From Impatiens glandulifera (taxonomy: Eukaryota; Streptophyta; Magnoliopsida; Ericales; Balsaminaceae): a DNA stretch of 64,000 nt. The notes under the pieces are model-generated. The model searched no databases and was not told the DNA's origin. It saw only the letters and a program-made list of their open reading frames with translations. The position numbers were made by a program, and so were the translations under genes. Position 1 is the stretch's first letter. The number at the start of each line of letters is the position of its first letter. This document shows, in pieces, positions 1 to 8,799 of the stretch. The stretch lies in contig NC_061869.1 of NCBI RefSeq assembly GCF_907164915.1, positions 26,653,616 to 26,717,615 on the forward strand, written 5' to 3'.

Positions 1-299
1 TTCTAAGTATTTAATTTGTACATTACTTTTTCATGTTAGGTTTTTCATCGTAATGCTTAATTTAAAAAATATATATTTATTTTAATTTTGTGATGTGTGG
101 CCAAAAAATTTAAATTTGCATGCCTCCCAACTCTAGGGGTCGGTCTCCCTAAAAATACCTGTATTATTACATTTCTGTAATTGTCCCACTAAACCTGTAA
201 AAATCAAGAAAACCTTAAAGTCTTCTGTATTCACTAATAGTAAGTGGTCAGTCTTGTTCTGGATGCAAAGCTACCTACATAAGAAATTTGCACAAATAA
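1..299. other. unassigned AT-rich sequence
   Basis: No coding frame, repeat pair or terminal motif is recognisable here. The downstream side (about 300-523) belongs to a gypsy 3' end. This stretch could be more of that element or old host flank. I did not recognise any further C-terminal exon of the neighbouring chromomethylase relic in it. Confidence 0.3.
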
Positions 300-523
300 C
301 TGCCTCATCACCAGCAAAGTGTCACGTCTCATTTGTATGGGGTGCAAACATCAAGACACGAGGTGCATTTCCAGAATATTCCAGAATGCAAGTCTATGCA
401 ATCTGTGCTCAAGTGACTTGTGCACAGATATGAGGGACCGTGTGGGGAATGTTTCAAGGACGAGGTTGAAGAGTATCAGGCTAAGGTCGAACGGATGACG
501 GCCACGACTAAGGTGGGGGAGTA
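300..523 (+). mobile_element. 3' internal end of a Ty3/gypsy element with polypurine tract
   Basis: The last bases before the LTR at 524 form a purine-rich run (AAGGTGGGGGAG, 510-521), the expected position and composition of the polypurine tract that primes plus-strand DNA synthesis. The preceding 200 bp carry a short plus-strand frame with acidic and basic residues, like the tail of a pol frame, but no domain can be named. No gag, protease, RT or integrase of this element lies in the window, so it is either 5' truncated or continues to the left of the window. Confidence 0.45.
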
Positions 524-1054
524 TGTCACGGCCCATTAGAGTCACGACCCAATCTAGGGGATGTCGAGGCTCATTAAAATCTTGGCCCGATAGCGCGCAA
601 ATCTTCTTAGCCCAAGGGGAGACCCAGTTGCCTACGTGGGCCTAGTGAATCTTTTAATCAAGGAAGAGATTAGAAGATATTCTAATTAAGGAAGGGATTG
701 GAAGATATATTCTAATCAAGAAAAGGATTAGAATATATATTCTAATTAAGGAAGAGAATACAAGAGATATTCTAAATTAGGTAGGGATATTCTTGCTATG
801 GAATAAATATCTTAAATTAGTGTAATTAAATTGTAATTAGACGTAATTCCTTATTTAATACGTGTAAGTCCTATAAATACCCTGAAGGTATTCCATTTTA
901 ATTATCAAGTATTCTTTTAATATAATCTTATTCTCAAGAGTTTTCTCTATCTAAGTACGTTGTTTTCTTCTAGCATCGTTTAGAAAGGCTTTCTAAGCTA
1001 GAATCAGGGTTGATTTAGCTTAGTGCCGCACATGTCGAATTTTAGGCCGTGACA
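524..1054 (+). mobile_element. LTR of a Ty3/gypsy-type element (probably the 3' LTR)
   Basis: The block is bounded by a perfect 10-bp terminal inverted repeat: TGTCACGGCC at 524 and GGCCGTGACA ending at 1054. It contains a TATA-like CTATAAATACC at 871 followed by short direct repeats of the TCTAAT(C/T)AAG type (about 650-760). A polypurine tract lies immediately upstream, and no initiator-Met primer site follows the right edge, so this reads as a 3' LTR in plus orientation. The flanking pentamers (GAGTA and AAGGC) differ, so no target duplication supports a solo LTR. The right edge abuts the chromomethylase relic. Confidence 0.7.
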
Positions 1055-1084
1055 AAAGGCTTATGATATAGTTTTATCATTGAT

Positions 1085-1190
1085 TCGTATGGTTTTACTA
1101 GTAAAACATGTACCTGACTCCGATTATCAGGGGGAAAGTAACCATAGTGGGTACTGTCTCTTCCTACCAAAATCTTCCAAAATTCTATAC
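1085..1190 (-). pseudogene. CMT: CMT relic: C-terminal target-recognition/motif IX exon
   Basis: The minus strand reads FGRFW, a stop, then EETVPTMVT, then DNRSQ. In functional CMTs this region reads as a Trp-Trp-Asp/Glu-Glu-Thr-Val-Pro-Thr block followed by an Asn-Gln pair. The second tryptophan codon is now TAG, on its own enough to truncate the protein. The piece ends close to the gypsy LTR at 1054. The remaining C-terminal exon is not recognised to its left, so the gene end was probably lost with that insertion. Confidence 0.75.
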
Positions 1191-1394
1191 ACGAACACAA
1201 TAGACATGTATATAGTCAGTTTAGTGGTGTAAGATAAATTAATCTTTTAAGAAAATACAAGTTAAACCTTTTAGATTTTCTTTCTTCAAAGGTAAAGAAA
1301 TAATTAGGTACTAACATGTGGAAAATATGGTGAAAAATAAAATGAATAGTTCAAACAAGAAGTAACATGAATTTTGTTTTAAATAGTACAAGAT

Positions 1395-1545
1395 AATGGT
1401 CCTCTTCTTATGATTGGATTTCCCGATGGCAGTTTTATGATATCTTTTGCAGGATCCCGATAAACCACATTGTTATACCAAACAAGCACACTAGGGAAGT
1501 CCCCGAAAATTTGCTCCTTGAGATGTATGCATTATTAGAAACATA
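1395..1545 (-). pseudogene. CMT: CMT relic: exon with DPAKD / KLPSGNP segment
   Basis: An open minus-strand segment reads KEQIFGDFPSVLV, then VVYRDPAKD, then KLPSGNP. This matches the stretch of plant CMTs that follows the KKGANFRDLPG-like block and precedes the tryptophan-rich motif. The first few residues (KEQIFGDF instead of the usual GANFRDL) suggest a local frame or sequence change. Exon limits are approximate because no convincing splice signals were fixed. Confidence 0.65.
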
Positions 1546-1680
1546 AATTGGGTAGAGGGTAAAAAGATATAAATTGTGTACCTTTTATGAAGAATTTGAC
1601 AAATTTGCAAATAATTATCTTCGGATACAAATTCACATAAGATTGAGATACATAAATTTATTACCTGTCTGAATCAATAC

Positions 1681-2690
1681 CTGAAACTCAATTGGTGGCC
1701 AATATCTAACAATTATTAGAATAAAGTGAGAAATATTGTATTGAATTGTTATTCATGGTTACATAAATTATGTCTATTATATAGACATTATAATTGACAT
1801 ATAAAGAAACTAAATAATATAATATTGATATTATCACAATTTATAATGTTGTCATAATATCTTACAAATATAATATATTATACTCTAACATCCCCACTCA
1901 AACTCACAATGCAACAACAATAAGCATTGAGAGTTTGACAATCAGAAAACGAAAGCGCGAACAATAAGAAGTTACGTAATATTCTTAATCTTCTTCTCTT
2001 CCTTCTCTTCTCTTCTGTCCAATCCATTGACCATCCACCAAAAAAATAACTTTTCTTCGATTCAGACCAACCAAAATTAACAATCAAACCAAAATCAAAC
2101 TGAAATCAATAACCCAAACCAAACCAAACTAAATTAAACTAAACCAAACCAAAACCAATCAAACCAAACATTACAAAGTTAGAGAAAACTCAAACCGAAT
2201 TCAACTTCCTTTTACTCAACAAAACAACCAAAACCAATCAAACTACTAAAATCCTCAATCCAACTAGACAACAACAAATTCACTCAAACAAAATCCAAGA
2301 CCCCAAATAAGTTACTTAAGAATACCGATATAACAAATATTAATAATAAATGATTAAAGTCCTCCATTAATGGCTAAGGTAACCATTGATGGAGACATCG
2401 GAAGACTATCACTTGATTGACAAAAGAACAATAACAAGGCTCTGATACCATATTAGAATAAAGTGAGAAATATTGTATTGAATTGTTATTCATGGTTACA
2501 TAAATTATGTCTATTATATAGACATTATAATTGACATATAAAGAAACTAAATAATATAATATTGATATTATCACAATTTATAATGTTGTGATAATATCTT
2601 ACAAATATAATATATTATACTCTAACAACAATAACATCCTGAGTAGGAAGTGGGAATTGAGGAAATTTCGGAAACCAAAAGTAGTTGGTC
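1681..2690 (-). pseudogene. CMT: CMT relic: exon after motif VIII, split by the TRIM
   Basis: The minus strand reads KFPQFPLPTQDVIV down to the TRIM at 2627, and RYWPPIEFQ resumes at 1713. The exon ends at 1681 before a GTATTG donor (1675-1680). Both halves fit the conserved LPTHDVVVRG...EFE region of CMTs, and the 5-bp ACAAT duplication accounts for the junction. The TRIM therefore inserted into coding sequence. The upstream limit (about 2690) is approximate. Confidence 0.8.
1714..2627 (-). mobile_element. TRIM (terminal-repeat retrotransposon in miniature), 914 bp, complete
   Basis: Two 177-bp LTRs (1714-1890 and 2451-2627) differ at one site only. A primer-binding site complementary to initiator-Met tRNA (GGCTCTGATACCA on the plus strand, 2438-2450) abuts the right LTR. 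A pyrimidine/purine tract (CCCCACTCAAACTC, from 1892) abuts the left LTR, so the element is in minus orientation. The 560-bp interior is rich in short ACCAAAC-type motifs and has no coding capacity. The target duplication is ACAAT (1709-1713 and 2628-2632). The element needs proteins in trans. Near-identity of the LTRs points to recent insertion. Confidence 0.93.
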
Positions 2691-2759
2691 AAAACTCTAC
2701 TTTGAACAGAAAACTAAAGAAAAATAAAACTTGTAACTGCATAATGAGAATTCATTCAC

Positions 2760-3100
2760 CTCAGTAAGAAGAGAACTCTAGAAGAAAACACGTAGCCGAA
2801 ATTGTGGAAGCCCATAAAAACCGGTAGCTATGGTTCTCATCCTTGCTTGGTAGTTCATATGCACAAAACGACTTAATGCGTATCTTGCAAGAGAAGCTTT
2901 ATCTAACTTCAATATACCAGAAACATTTTCCATCAAGACATATTTATTTAGGCTTTAAGAATTTCATTATATCCATAATAACAATAATATGAAGATTTCT
3001 TTCATCCTCGAGTGGGGAAGTTGTATTTCTAATATGATTATAAATTTATAACAATTAATCCCCTAGCATGGGGACCTCCACAAAGCACATCAACATCACC
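2760..3100 (-). pseudogene. CMT: CMT relic: catalytic exon (motifs IV, VI, VIII), disabled
   Basis: The exon runs from an AG acceptor (3101-3102) to a GTGAATG donor (2753-2759). It carries GDVDVLCGGP, then the catalytic Cys codon (plus bases 3066-3068), NTTSPLEDERN, VLMENV (motif VI), RYALSRF, NYQARM and [11 protein letters not shown]. Three lesions are visible. One base is missing in the G run at 3070-3073, and the Gln codon after the catalytic Cys is now TAG (3063-3065). A 4-base TAAA duplication lies near 2941-2952. The Trp codon after RVFF is TAG (2778-2780). The exon could not give an active enzyme. Confidence 0.85.
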
Positions 3101-3204
3101 CTAAAAACTCATCCAGTAATAACAAAATTACACAAATTCGATCATGTTGTTTCATGGGCAGGAACAGATGAATCAAAATGTTTAGAAATTGGAACATGTC
3201 ATAC

Positions 3205-3271
3205 CGGAAGGGGAAATATTTTCGATTTAAATCCACATCTTACAAACTCCTTTAAGAATTCTAATAAATTC
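3205..3271 (-). pseudogene. CMT: CMT relic: short exon ending KSKIFPLPG
   Basis: This is a 67-bp exon with an intact AG acceptor (plus bases 3272-3273) and a GTATGAC donor (3198-3204). It encodes NLLEFLKEFVRCGFKSKIF, then PLP and the first base of a Gly codon completed in the next exon. The 104-bp intron between this exon and the catalytic exon (3101-3204) still has GT and AG ends. In plant CMTs this segment links the chromodomain to motif IV. Confidence 0.8.
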
Positions 3272-3390
3272 CTAATAAGAAGGAAAAAAGAACATTATAT
3301 ACTTTTTATTATCTTAAGAATTTTCTAAATTATTGTTAATATCATTGCCGCAAGTATCTATCCCCGTCCTTCAATATGCACCCATGTATC

Positions 3391-3734
3391 TGAAAAAAAT
3401 AAACTTTTTGGAGGAAGAGGAGATAGAAAGACTCTTGAGGATTTCTTCTATAAGACTGAAACAAACTTTTTTATTATTCTTTTCTCTCTTACCTCATATT
3501 CAGCACACAGACCTTTATTTATAGTCTCTTAACAGAAAACAAAACGTACAAGAAATAAAAACAAATATTAAAGACAAAAACTGTAACAGCAACATTTAAG
3601 GCTGACCCCTGATTACTAAAACTGCTAAAACGTTTGAAACGTTTGAGATCTCCACAATTAAAGACTAAACTTAAAAGACATTCAATTTATTATTTAAAAT
3701 ATGGCTGACCGTTATTTGAGTTTATTGTGTAACA
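3391..3734 (-). repeat. Copia-1 3' LTR
   Basis: It is 344 bp, beginning TGTTACACAATAAAC on the minus strand and ending in CA. It differs from the right LTR at 5 of 344 sites (1.5%). The end of the ancestral pol frame reaches into this LTR: its TAA stop lies at 3722-3724, so the last codons of pol are LTR-encoded. Confidence 0.95.
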
Positions 3735-4808
3735 AATTCTTCCCTTAAACTCAAATCTTTTCCATCTTTTATTCCGATCATCCTCTTGAAATTTTCGAAC
3801 AACACAATTGGTAGCGCCTTTGTAAAAATATCCGCTATCCGCCACTTGATCACGACTCGCAACATGACTTAATCGCACATTACCTTCCTTCACATGTTCC
3901 CGTATAAAATGGAAACGAACATCGATATGCTTGCTCCTGTCATGGTGCACCGGATTCCTTGCCAACTCAATTGCTGATTTGTTGTCGACTCGTATTTCAG
4001 TTGCTTCGTGTTGCTGGATTTGTAGTTCGTTCAGTAGACTTCTTAGCCATATTGCGTGACACACACACCAGGATGCTGCCACATACTCTGCCTCACATGT
4101 TGACAATGTCACCATTGGTTGCTTCTTTGAGAGCCATGTAAAAGTTGTGTCTCCCATATAAAACACATATCCCGATGTACTTTTTCGATCATCTATATCT
4201 CCACACCAATCACTATCGGAATAACCAATCAACTTGTATTCCTTTGTCTCGGAGTATAGTAACCCGAGTGACGACGTTCCTCGGATGTATCGAAGAATTC
4301 TTTTAATAGCCTTCAAATGCGTGTAGTTCGGTTCCTCCATGAATCGGCTTACTATGCCGACACTATACGCAATGTCAGGCCTTGTGCATGTGAGATATCG
4401 TAGACTTCCGACTAAACTTCGATATTTGCTGGCATCCGTACGATCTCCTCCCTCAAATTTAGAGAGTTTTGTTCCGAGTTCCATTGGTGTTGCTACTGGG
4501 TTGCATTCTTCCATCTTATTCTTTTTCAGAATGTCTTTTGCATATGCCTCTTGGGACACAAATATTCCAGATTTTCCCTGTCTAACCTCAAGACCAAGGA
4601 AATATTTCATTAGCCCCAAATCTGTCATTTCGAACTCCCGAGTCATAGCGATTTTAAAGTCTTGTATCATCTTATCATTGTTCCCCATGAATATAAGATC
4701 ATCAACATAGAGAGCTACTAACAACAGGTTACCTTCGTCTTTCTTTGCTTACAATACATGTTCGTATGGACATTGTATGAATCCGTTCTTCTTGAAGTAG
4801 GTGTCGAT
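3722..4808 (-). pseudogene. Copia-1 pol: RT C-terminal half and RNase H
   Basis: This continues the pol frame after the TGA at 4809. A second stop (TAA, 4749-4751) lies upstream of the catalytic LYVDDLIF box, which is intact. RT thumb, the connection, and RNase H (YSDSDWCGD, DRKSTSGYVF, then the HIDVRFHFIREHV region) follow. A tandem 7-bp duplication (TATCCGC at 3829-3835 and 3836-3842) shifts the frame in the last 40 codons. Without it the frame would end at 3722, inside the LTR. I list the lesions only. Confidence 0.85.
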
Positions 4809-7052
4809 TCAGGTGTTCCATGCTCGAGGCGCTTGCTTTAGCCCATATAGTGCCTTTTTTAGATTCAGCACTTTACTCTCCTTCCCGACTTTCGTGTACC
4901 CGGGTGGTTGCTCCACAAATACTTCCTCTTCAAGCACACCATTTAAAAATGCTAATTTCACATCCATCTGATAGATCGACCATTTGAAATGTGCCGCTTG
5001 GGATAAAAGAAGCCGGATTGTCTCCATTCTTGCCACTGGGGCAAAGACTTCATCGTAGTCGATCCTAGCTTTTTGTCTATACCCTTTTGCAACAAGGCGT
5101 GCCTTGTACCTTTCTATCTCACCTAGGGCATTCATCTTTTTCTTGTACACCCATTTCACTCCGATAGCTCGACATCCATCCGGCAACTCCGCCAACTCCC
5201 AAGATTCATTTCTTTCGATTGCCCGTATCTCTTCATCCATCGCGTCTTTCCATTTCTTATCTCTCACCGCCTCTTCAAAAATGATGCTCTCTGCATCTTC
5301 CAAAAGACACACCAAGTGTTCTTCACTTGTTGACTCGTATAAGTCTTGTAAACTTCGCATCTTCGGTTTTCTAGGCTCGTCTTCATCATCAGATGTTTGA
5401 GAGGTTGTTGGTGCTAATATCGGTTTAGTGGTTGATGGCTCTCCTTTTTCTTCCTGTTGAGATTCCTCCTTTTGGTTATTCCAATCCCATGCACTTTCTT
5501 CATTCACCTGCACATCTCGGCTTACGACCACCTTCTTTTCAATTGGGTCGAATAACTTGAAGGCCTTCGTTTTCTCGTCATATCCGATGAAGATGTATTT
5601 TTTTCTCTTATCATCTAGTTTGGTTCTTCTTTGATCTGGTATATGCGCGTAGGCCACACTACCAAATACCTTTAAATGCGATACAGTCGGTTTTTGTCCG
5701 CTCCAAGCTTCTTGTGGTGTTAGATCCGCCAATTTTGCGTGCGGGCATCGATTTTGGACATACACGGCACATTGCACCGCTTCTGCCCAAAACTCTTTCG
5801 GCATGTTTTTGCTCTTCATCATAGACCGAACCATGTCGATGATAGTCCAATTTTTCCTCTCGGCCACGCTATTTTGCTGAGGTGAGTAGGGCGCCGTTAA
5901 GAATCTTTTGATCCCTTGTTCCTCGCAATAGACTGTGAAAGCGGTTGACATGTACTCTCCTCCTCTATCTGACCGTATGGCCTTGATGAAAAAACCAGTC
6001 GTCTTCTCCACTAATACCTTGAATTTCTTGAATGACTCGAATGCTTCCGTTTTTTCTTTCAAAAAATAAACCCAAGTTTTTCTTGTGTAGTCATCAATGA
6101 ATGTAATAAAGTACCTCTTCTCACTATATGACTTAGGTGTGATTGGGCCGCATATATCAGTGTGAATCAGTTCGAGAGACTTCCTTGCACTATATTTCGC
6201 CTTCTTTGGGAATGAGTTCCTTGCTTGTTTTCCGAGTACACATCCCTTGCAAAATTTCTCGGTGTAAACCATGTCTGGTAGCCCGTGAACCATATTCTTC
6301 TTTGCTAACTCCTGTAGGCCTCCGTAGTGCAGGTGTCCGAATCGTAAGTACCACAGCGAGGCTTTATCCACCATTTTCACTTGTAGACATTGTTCTCGAA
6401 CGTTTCTCAAGTTGAGTTTGAACGTTCGATTATTGGCCATCTCAACTTGTGTAAGCAACCTTCCTTTTTCGTTCTTTAAATGCAACATTCGGTCTTTCAT
6501 GAGTACTGAGTATCCCTTCTCCAATAATTGCCCCAAGCTAATAATGTTACTCTTCAAGTCAGGGACAAAGTATACATCTTCAATTGATCCTTCTTTTCCA
6601 TCGTCTTGTGAGAAACATATTCTACCTCGGCCCTTTACTTGAACCTTCAATTCATCCCCAAATGAAACATACCCATTCTTTATCTCTTGTATCTCCACAA
6701 AATAATTCTTGTTCCCGCACATATGATTGCTGGCTCCAGTATCGAGATACCACAACGTCTCCTTTTCGGAAGTGGTGTCTTTATAGGCCATCATGAGAAC
6801 ACCGACTTCTCTTGTCTCCTCTTCCGCGACCAGATTCGCGTTCTCTTCTATCCTTTTTTCAGAATAGCACTCTTTTGCATAGTGCCCATATTTTCCACAG
6901 TTGTAACATTCGACGTTTGATTTGCACTCTTTTGCATAGTGCCCATGCTTTCCGCAGTTGTAGCATTCAACAGTTGGATGATTTGACCGGCCGCCTCTCC
7001 CACGACCACGTCCTCGCCCACGCCAATTTTTTTGACTTAACTGATCCTTTTC
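4809..7052 (-). pseudogene. Copia-1 pol: nucleocapsid knuckles, protease, integrase, RT (first part)
   Basis: Open in the gag frame from 7052 to the TGA at 4809-4811. In order it holds an RG-rich stretch, two CCHC knuckles, protease ([11 protein letters not shown], near 6745), a GAG-pre-integrase zinc region, the integrase core (HTDICGP, FIDDYT, SDRGGEY, then ERKNW) and the N-terminal RT with LDVK-type DVKLAFLNG. The integrase zinc motif reads LWYLRFGH where the family normally has His before LxRxGH, so one zinc ligand is lost. The product would make, process and integrate retroelement cDNA in virus-like particles. The TGA truncates it within RT. Confidence 0.88.
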
Positions 7053-7820
7053 TTAATAATTGTTTCCACGTCCTCGGCCTCCGCTGCGTCCATGACCACG
7101 ACCTCCACGACCGCGTCCCCTTCCTCGATTGTGTTGCGCATACATTACTCTGTCCTCCTTGATGGTTGCCTTGGCTTGTAAGGCTTCTTCGAGCAACTCT
7201 TGTTTTTTCTTATTCTTGCGTTGCTCATGTGCTTCAAGATAACCAGCAAGATCATCAACGGTCATCTCTTCTAGACTCTTTGATTCCTCGATTGCACAAA
7301 CGACGTTTTCGAAATTCTCGGTCAATGACCGTAGAATCTTCTCCACAACTCTTGCATCGGAGAGGGTTTCTCCATTGCGTTTGAGTTGATTCACCACTGT
7401 TTGCACACGTGTGATGTAGGTAGAAATTCCTTCTGACTCCTTCATCTTCATGGCCTCCATTTCACCTCGAAGAGTTTGAAGTCGCACTTGTTTAACTCGA
7501 TCGGCACCCTTGAAAACCTTTTCTAAAATGTCCCACGCTGCCTTCGAGTTTTCTGCACCTGCAATTTTCTCGAAACCCGACTCGTCCACCGCTTGAAACA
7601 AAAGGTAGAGAGCGGTCTTATCTTTCATTCGTGTTTCTTTCAACGCCCTCAACTGAGTCGCCGGAAGATTTCCCGTTTCAGCTGGTTCTTCATAACCATC
7701 TTCAACTACTTCCCATACGTCTTGTGCACCGAGTAAAGCTCGCATCTGAATACTCCAATTATCAAAGTTGGTTTTGGTGAGTCGCGGTAGTGGTATCTCC
7801 CCCAGCGCTTTGTTTGCCAT
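7053..7820 (-). pseudogene. Copia-1 gag (capsid/nucleocapsid), ends at an in-frame TAA
   Basis: The 255-residue frame starts MANKALGEIPLPRL right after the primer-binding site. It has the copia gag layout: a helical domain with W and L repeats (about residues 15-200), then a Lys-rich segment and an RG-rich tail (about 230-253). The TAA at 7053-7055 lies in frame with the next segment, which continues the RG-rich stretch and then two CCHC zinc knuckles ([18 protein letters not shown], around 6900-6990). In most copia elements gag and pol form one frame, so this stop is probably a mutation. A regulated readthrough stop is possible but has no visible support. Confidence 0.85.
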
Positions 7821-7838
7821 GGCGCTCTGATACCAATT

Positions 7839-8182
7839 TGAAAAAAATAAACTTTTTGGAGGAAGAGGAGATAGAAAGACTCTTGAGGATTTCTTCTATA
7901 AGACTGAAACAGACTTTTTTATTATTCTTTTCTCTCTTACCTCATATTCAGCACACATACCTTTATTTATAGTCTCTTAACAGAAAACAAAACGTACAAG
8001 AAATAAAAATAAATATTAAAGACAAAAACTGTAACAGCAACATTTAAGGCTGACCCCTGATTACTAAAACTGCTAAAACGTTTGAAACGTTTGAGATCTC
8101 CACCATTAAAGACTAAACTTAAAAGACATTCAATTTATTATTTAAAATATTGCTGACCGTTATTTGAGTTTATTGTGTAACA
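7839..8182 (-). repeat. Copia-1 5' LTR
   Basis: It is 344 bp, separated by 3 bases from the primer-binding site at 7821-7835. The GTATC duplication follows at 8183. The gag ATG lies at 7818-7820, directly beyond the primer site, so the transcript leader outside the LTR is only about 18 nt. Confidence 0.95.
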
Positions 8183-8217
8183 GTATCATCACTTGAACTG
8201 TACCCCTTCCACCGCAT
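8183..8217 (-). pseudogene. CMT: CMT relic: chromodomain second-half exon, cut by Copia-1 (continues at about 3362-3390)
   Basis: After an AG acceptor (plus bases 8218-8219) the minus strand reads MRWKGYSSSDDT and stops at Copia-1. It resumes at 3390 with the duplicated GATAC and reads DTWVHIEG. The aromatic/acidic WKGY...DDTWEP-type core is the signature of a chromodomain. Copia-1 therefore inserted inside the methyl-lysine-binding domain, duplicating GTATC (plus strand). A stop follows soon after at about 3361-3365. Confidence 0.85.
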
Positions 8218-8399
8218 CTAGCCAAAAAGCCACTAGAAAAGATAAATATCTTAATTTGAATAAATTTGAACTATAACTCATTATATTCTATATCAGAAGA
8301 GGAAAAAAGACAAACTGATTCAACTAAGTGATATTCCCATGAAAAATTATAAGATGACAAGATAACAAGAAGAATGAAATACTTAAAAAATAATTAGAT

Positions 8400-8510
8400 T
8401 TCATGTACTTCATGGAGCACCTTAAATTTCACTCCTTGTTTTCCTGTTTTGCAGGGATCTCCAGAGAAAATATTCACTATATGTAGAACTTCATATTCCC
8501 CTTGCAGATG
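8400..8510 (-). pseudogene. CMT: CMT relic: chromodomain first-half exon
   Basis: The minus strand reads LQGEYEVLHIVNIFSGDPC then KTGKQGVKFKV. It matches the start of CMT chromodomains (GEFEVEKL...GDPxxTGKxGLKFKV). The following residues (LHEVHEI and a stop) are intronic or decayed. Exon boundaries are approximate. Confidence 0.8.
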
Positions 8511-8734
8511 TCTTATTTACCATTGGCAATTCGTCATCCACTATTTTCCTCTCTTCTAGTATAGATCCATTTGTCCTATCTGAACTATTGATCAATATAT
8601 ACTTGCGGCAAAGTTTTTCTCATTCCAAGCTCTAGAAAATCCTCAGCATTTTCATGTCTCACCTATATAATACACCACAAAATAATGATAGAGTGACACA
8701 TAATTACAGATAATTTAATTCACAAGTTGAGCAA

Positions 8735-8790
8735 GCAATTCTCACTTGTGCTTCTAGATGGTTCAGTTTCAAGCTACCAGTTCTGATTGT
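8735..8790 (-). pseudogene. CMT: CMT relic: SLKLNH exon near motif I/II
   Basis: The minus strand encodes TGSLKLNHLEAQVRI, corresponding to the ACKSLKLNHPETxVRN block downstream of the AdoMet-binding motif I of CMTs. It lies directly next to a CACTA end fragment (8800-9167). No further upstream CMT exon is recognised beyond that, so the 5' part of the gene is lost or too decayed to read. Confidence 0.7.
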
Positions 8791-8799
8791 ATGGAAAAC

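Larger units (their letters stand above)
3391..8182 (-). mobile_element. Copia-1: full-length Ty1/copia retrotransposon, 4792 bp
   Basis: Paired 344-bp LTRs (3391-3734 and 7839-8182) differ at 5 positions. GTATC is duplicated on both sides (3386-3390 and 8183-8187). The initiator-Met primer site (complement of TGGTATCAGAGCGCC) is at 7821-7835, and the polypurine tract (TTAAGGGAAGAATT on the minus strand) abuts the left LTR. The gag-pol frame has copia domain order: gag, zinc knuckles, protease, integrase, RT, RNase H. It is one frame interrupted by three stops and one 7-bp duplication. The nearly intact state fits a young element recently knocked out. Confidence 0.96.
1085..8790 (-). pseudogene. 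CMT: chromomethylase (plant CMT-type DNA cytosine-5-methyltransferase) relic, split by two LTR elements
   Basis: CMTs maintain non-CG methylation (CHG/CHH) at transposons in the nucleus. They are recognised by a chromodomain embedded between methyltransferase motifs I and IV. Exon pieces occur in the right order on the minus strand: SLKLNH-type segment (about 8735-8790), chromodomain first half with GDPCKTGKQG (about 8400-8510), second half with RWKGYSSSDDTW (8217-8183, resuming at 3390), a piece ending in FPLPG (3271-3205), the GGPPC region, VLMENV and QFRLRVF (3100-2760), a FPLPTQDV exon (2690-2633, resuming at 1713-1681), LPSGNP (about 1545-1395) and an EETVPT motif (about 1190-1085). The N-terminal BAH region is not seen. 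Lesions are numerous: stops, frameshifts, a TRIM and a copia in exons. The chromodomain order excludes MET1 and DRM. CMT2 versus CMT3 cannot be decided. Confidence 0.85.

Noticed and set aside
524..1054. Solo LTR
   Set aside because: Flanking pentamers differ and a polypurine tract precedes it, so it is more likely the 3' LTR of a truncated element.
3068..3328. Plus-strand 86-codon frame as a small protein
   Set aside because: It is antisense to two CMT exons and their intron, and the sense strand shows the conserved protein.
4339..4710. Plus-strand frame of 123 codons within Copia-1
   Set aside because: It is antisense to the RT/RNase H frame and has no independent evidence.
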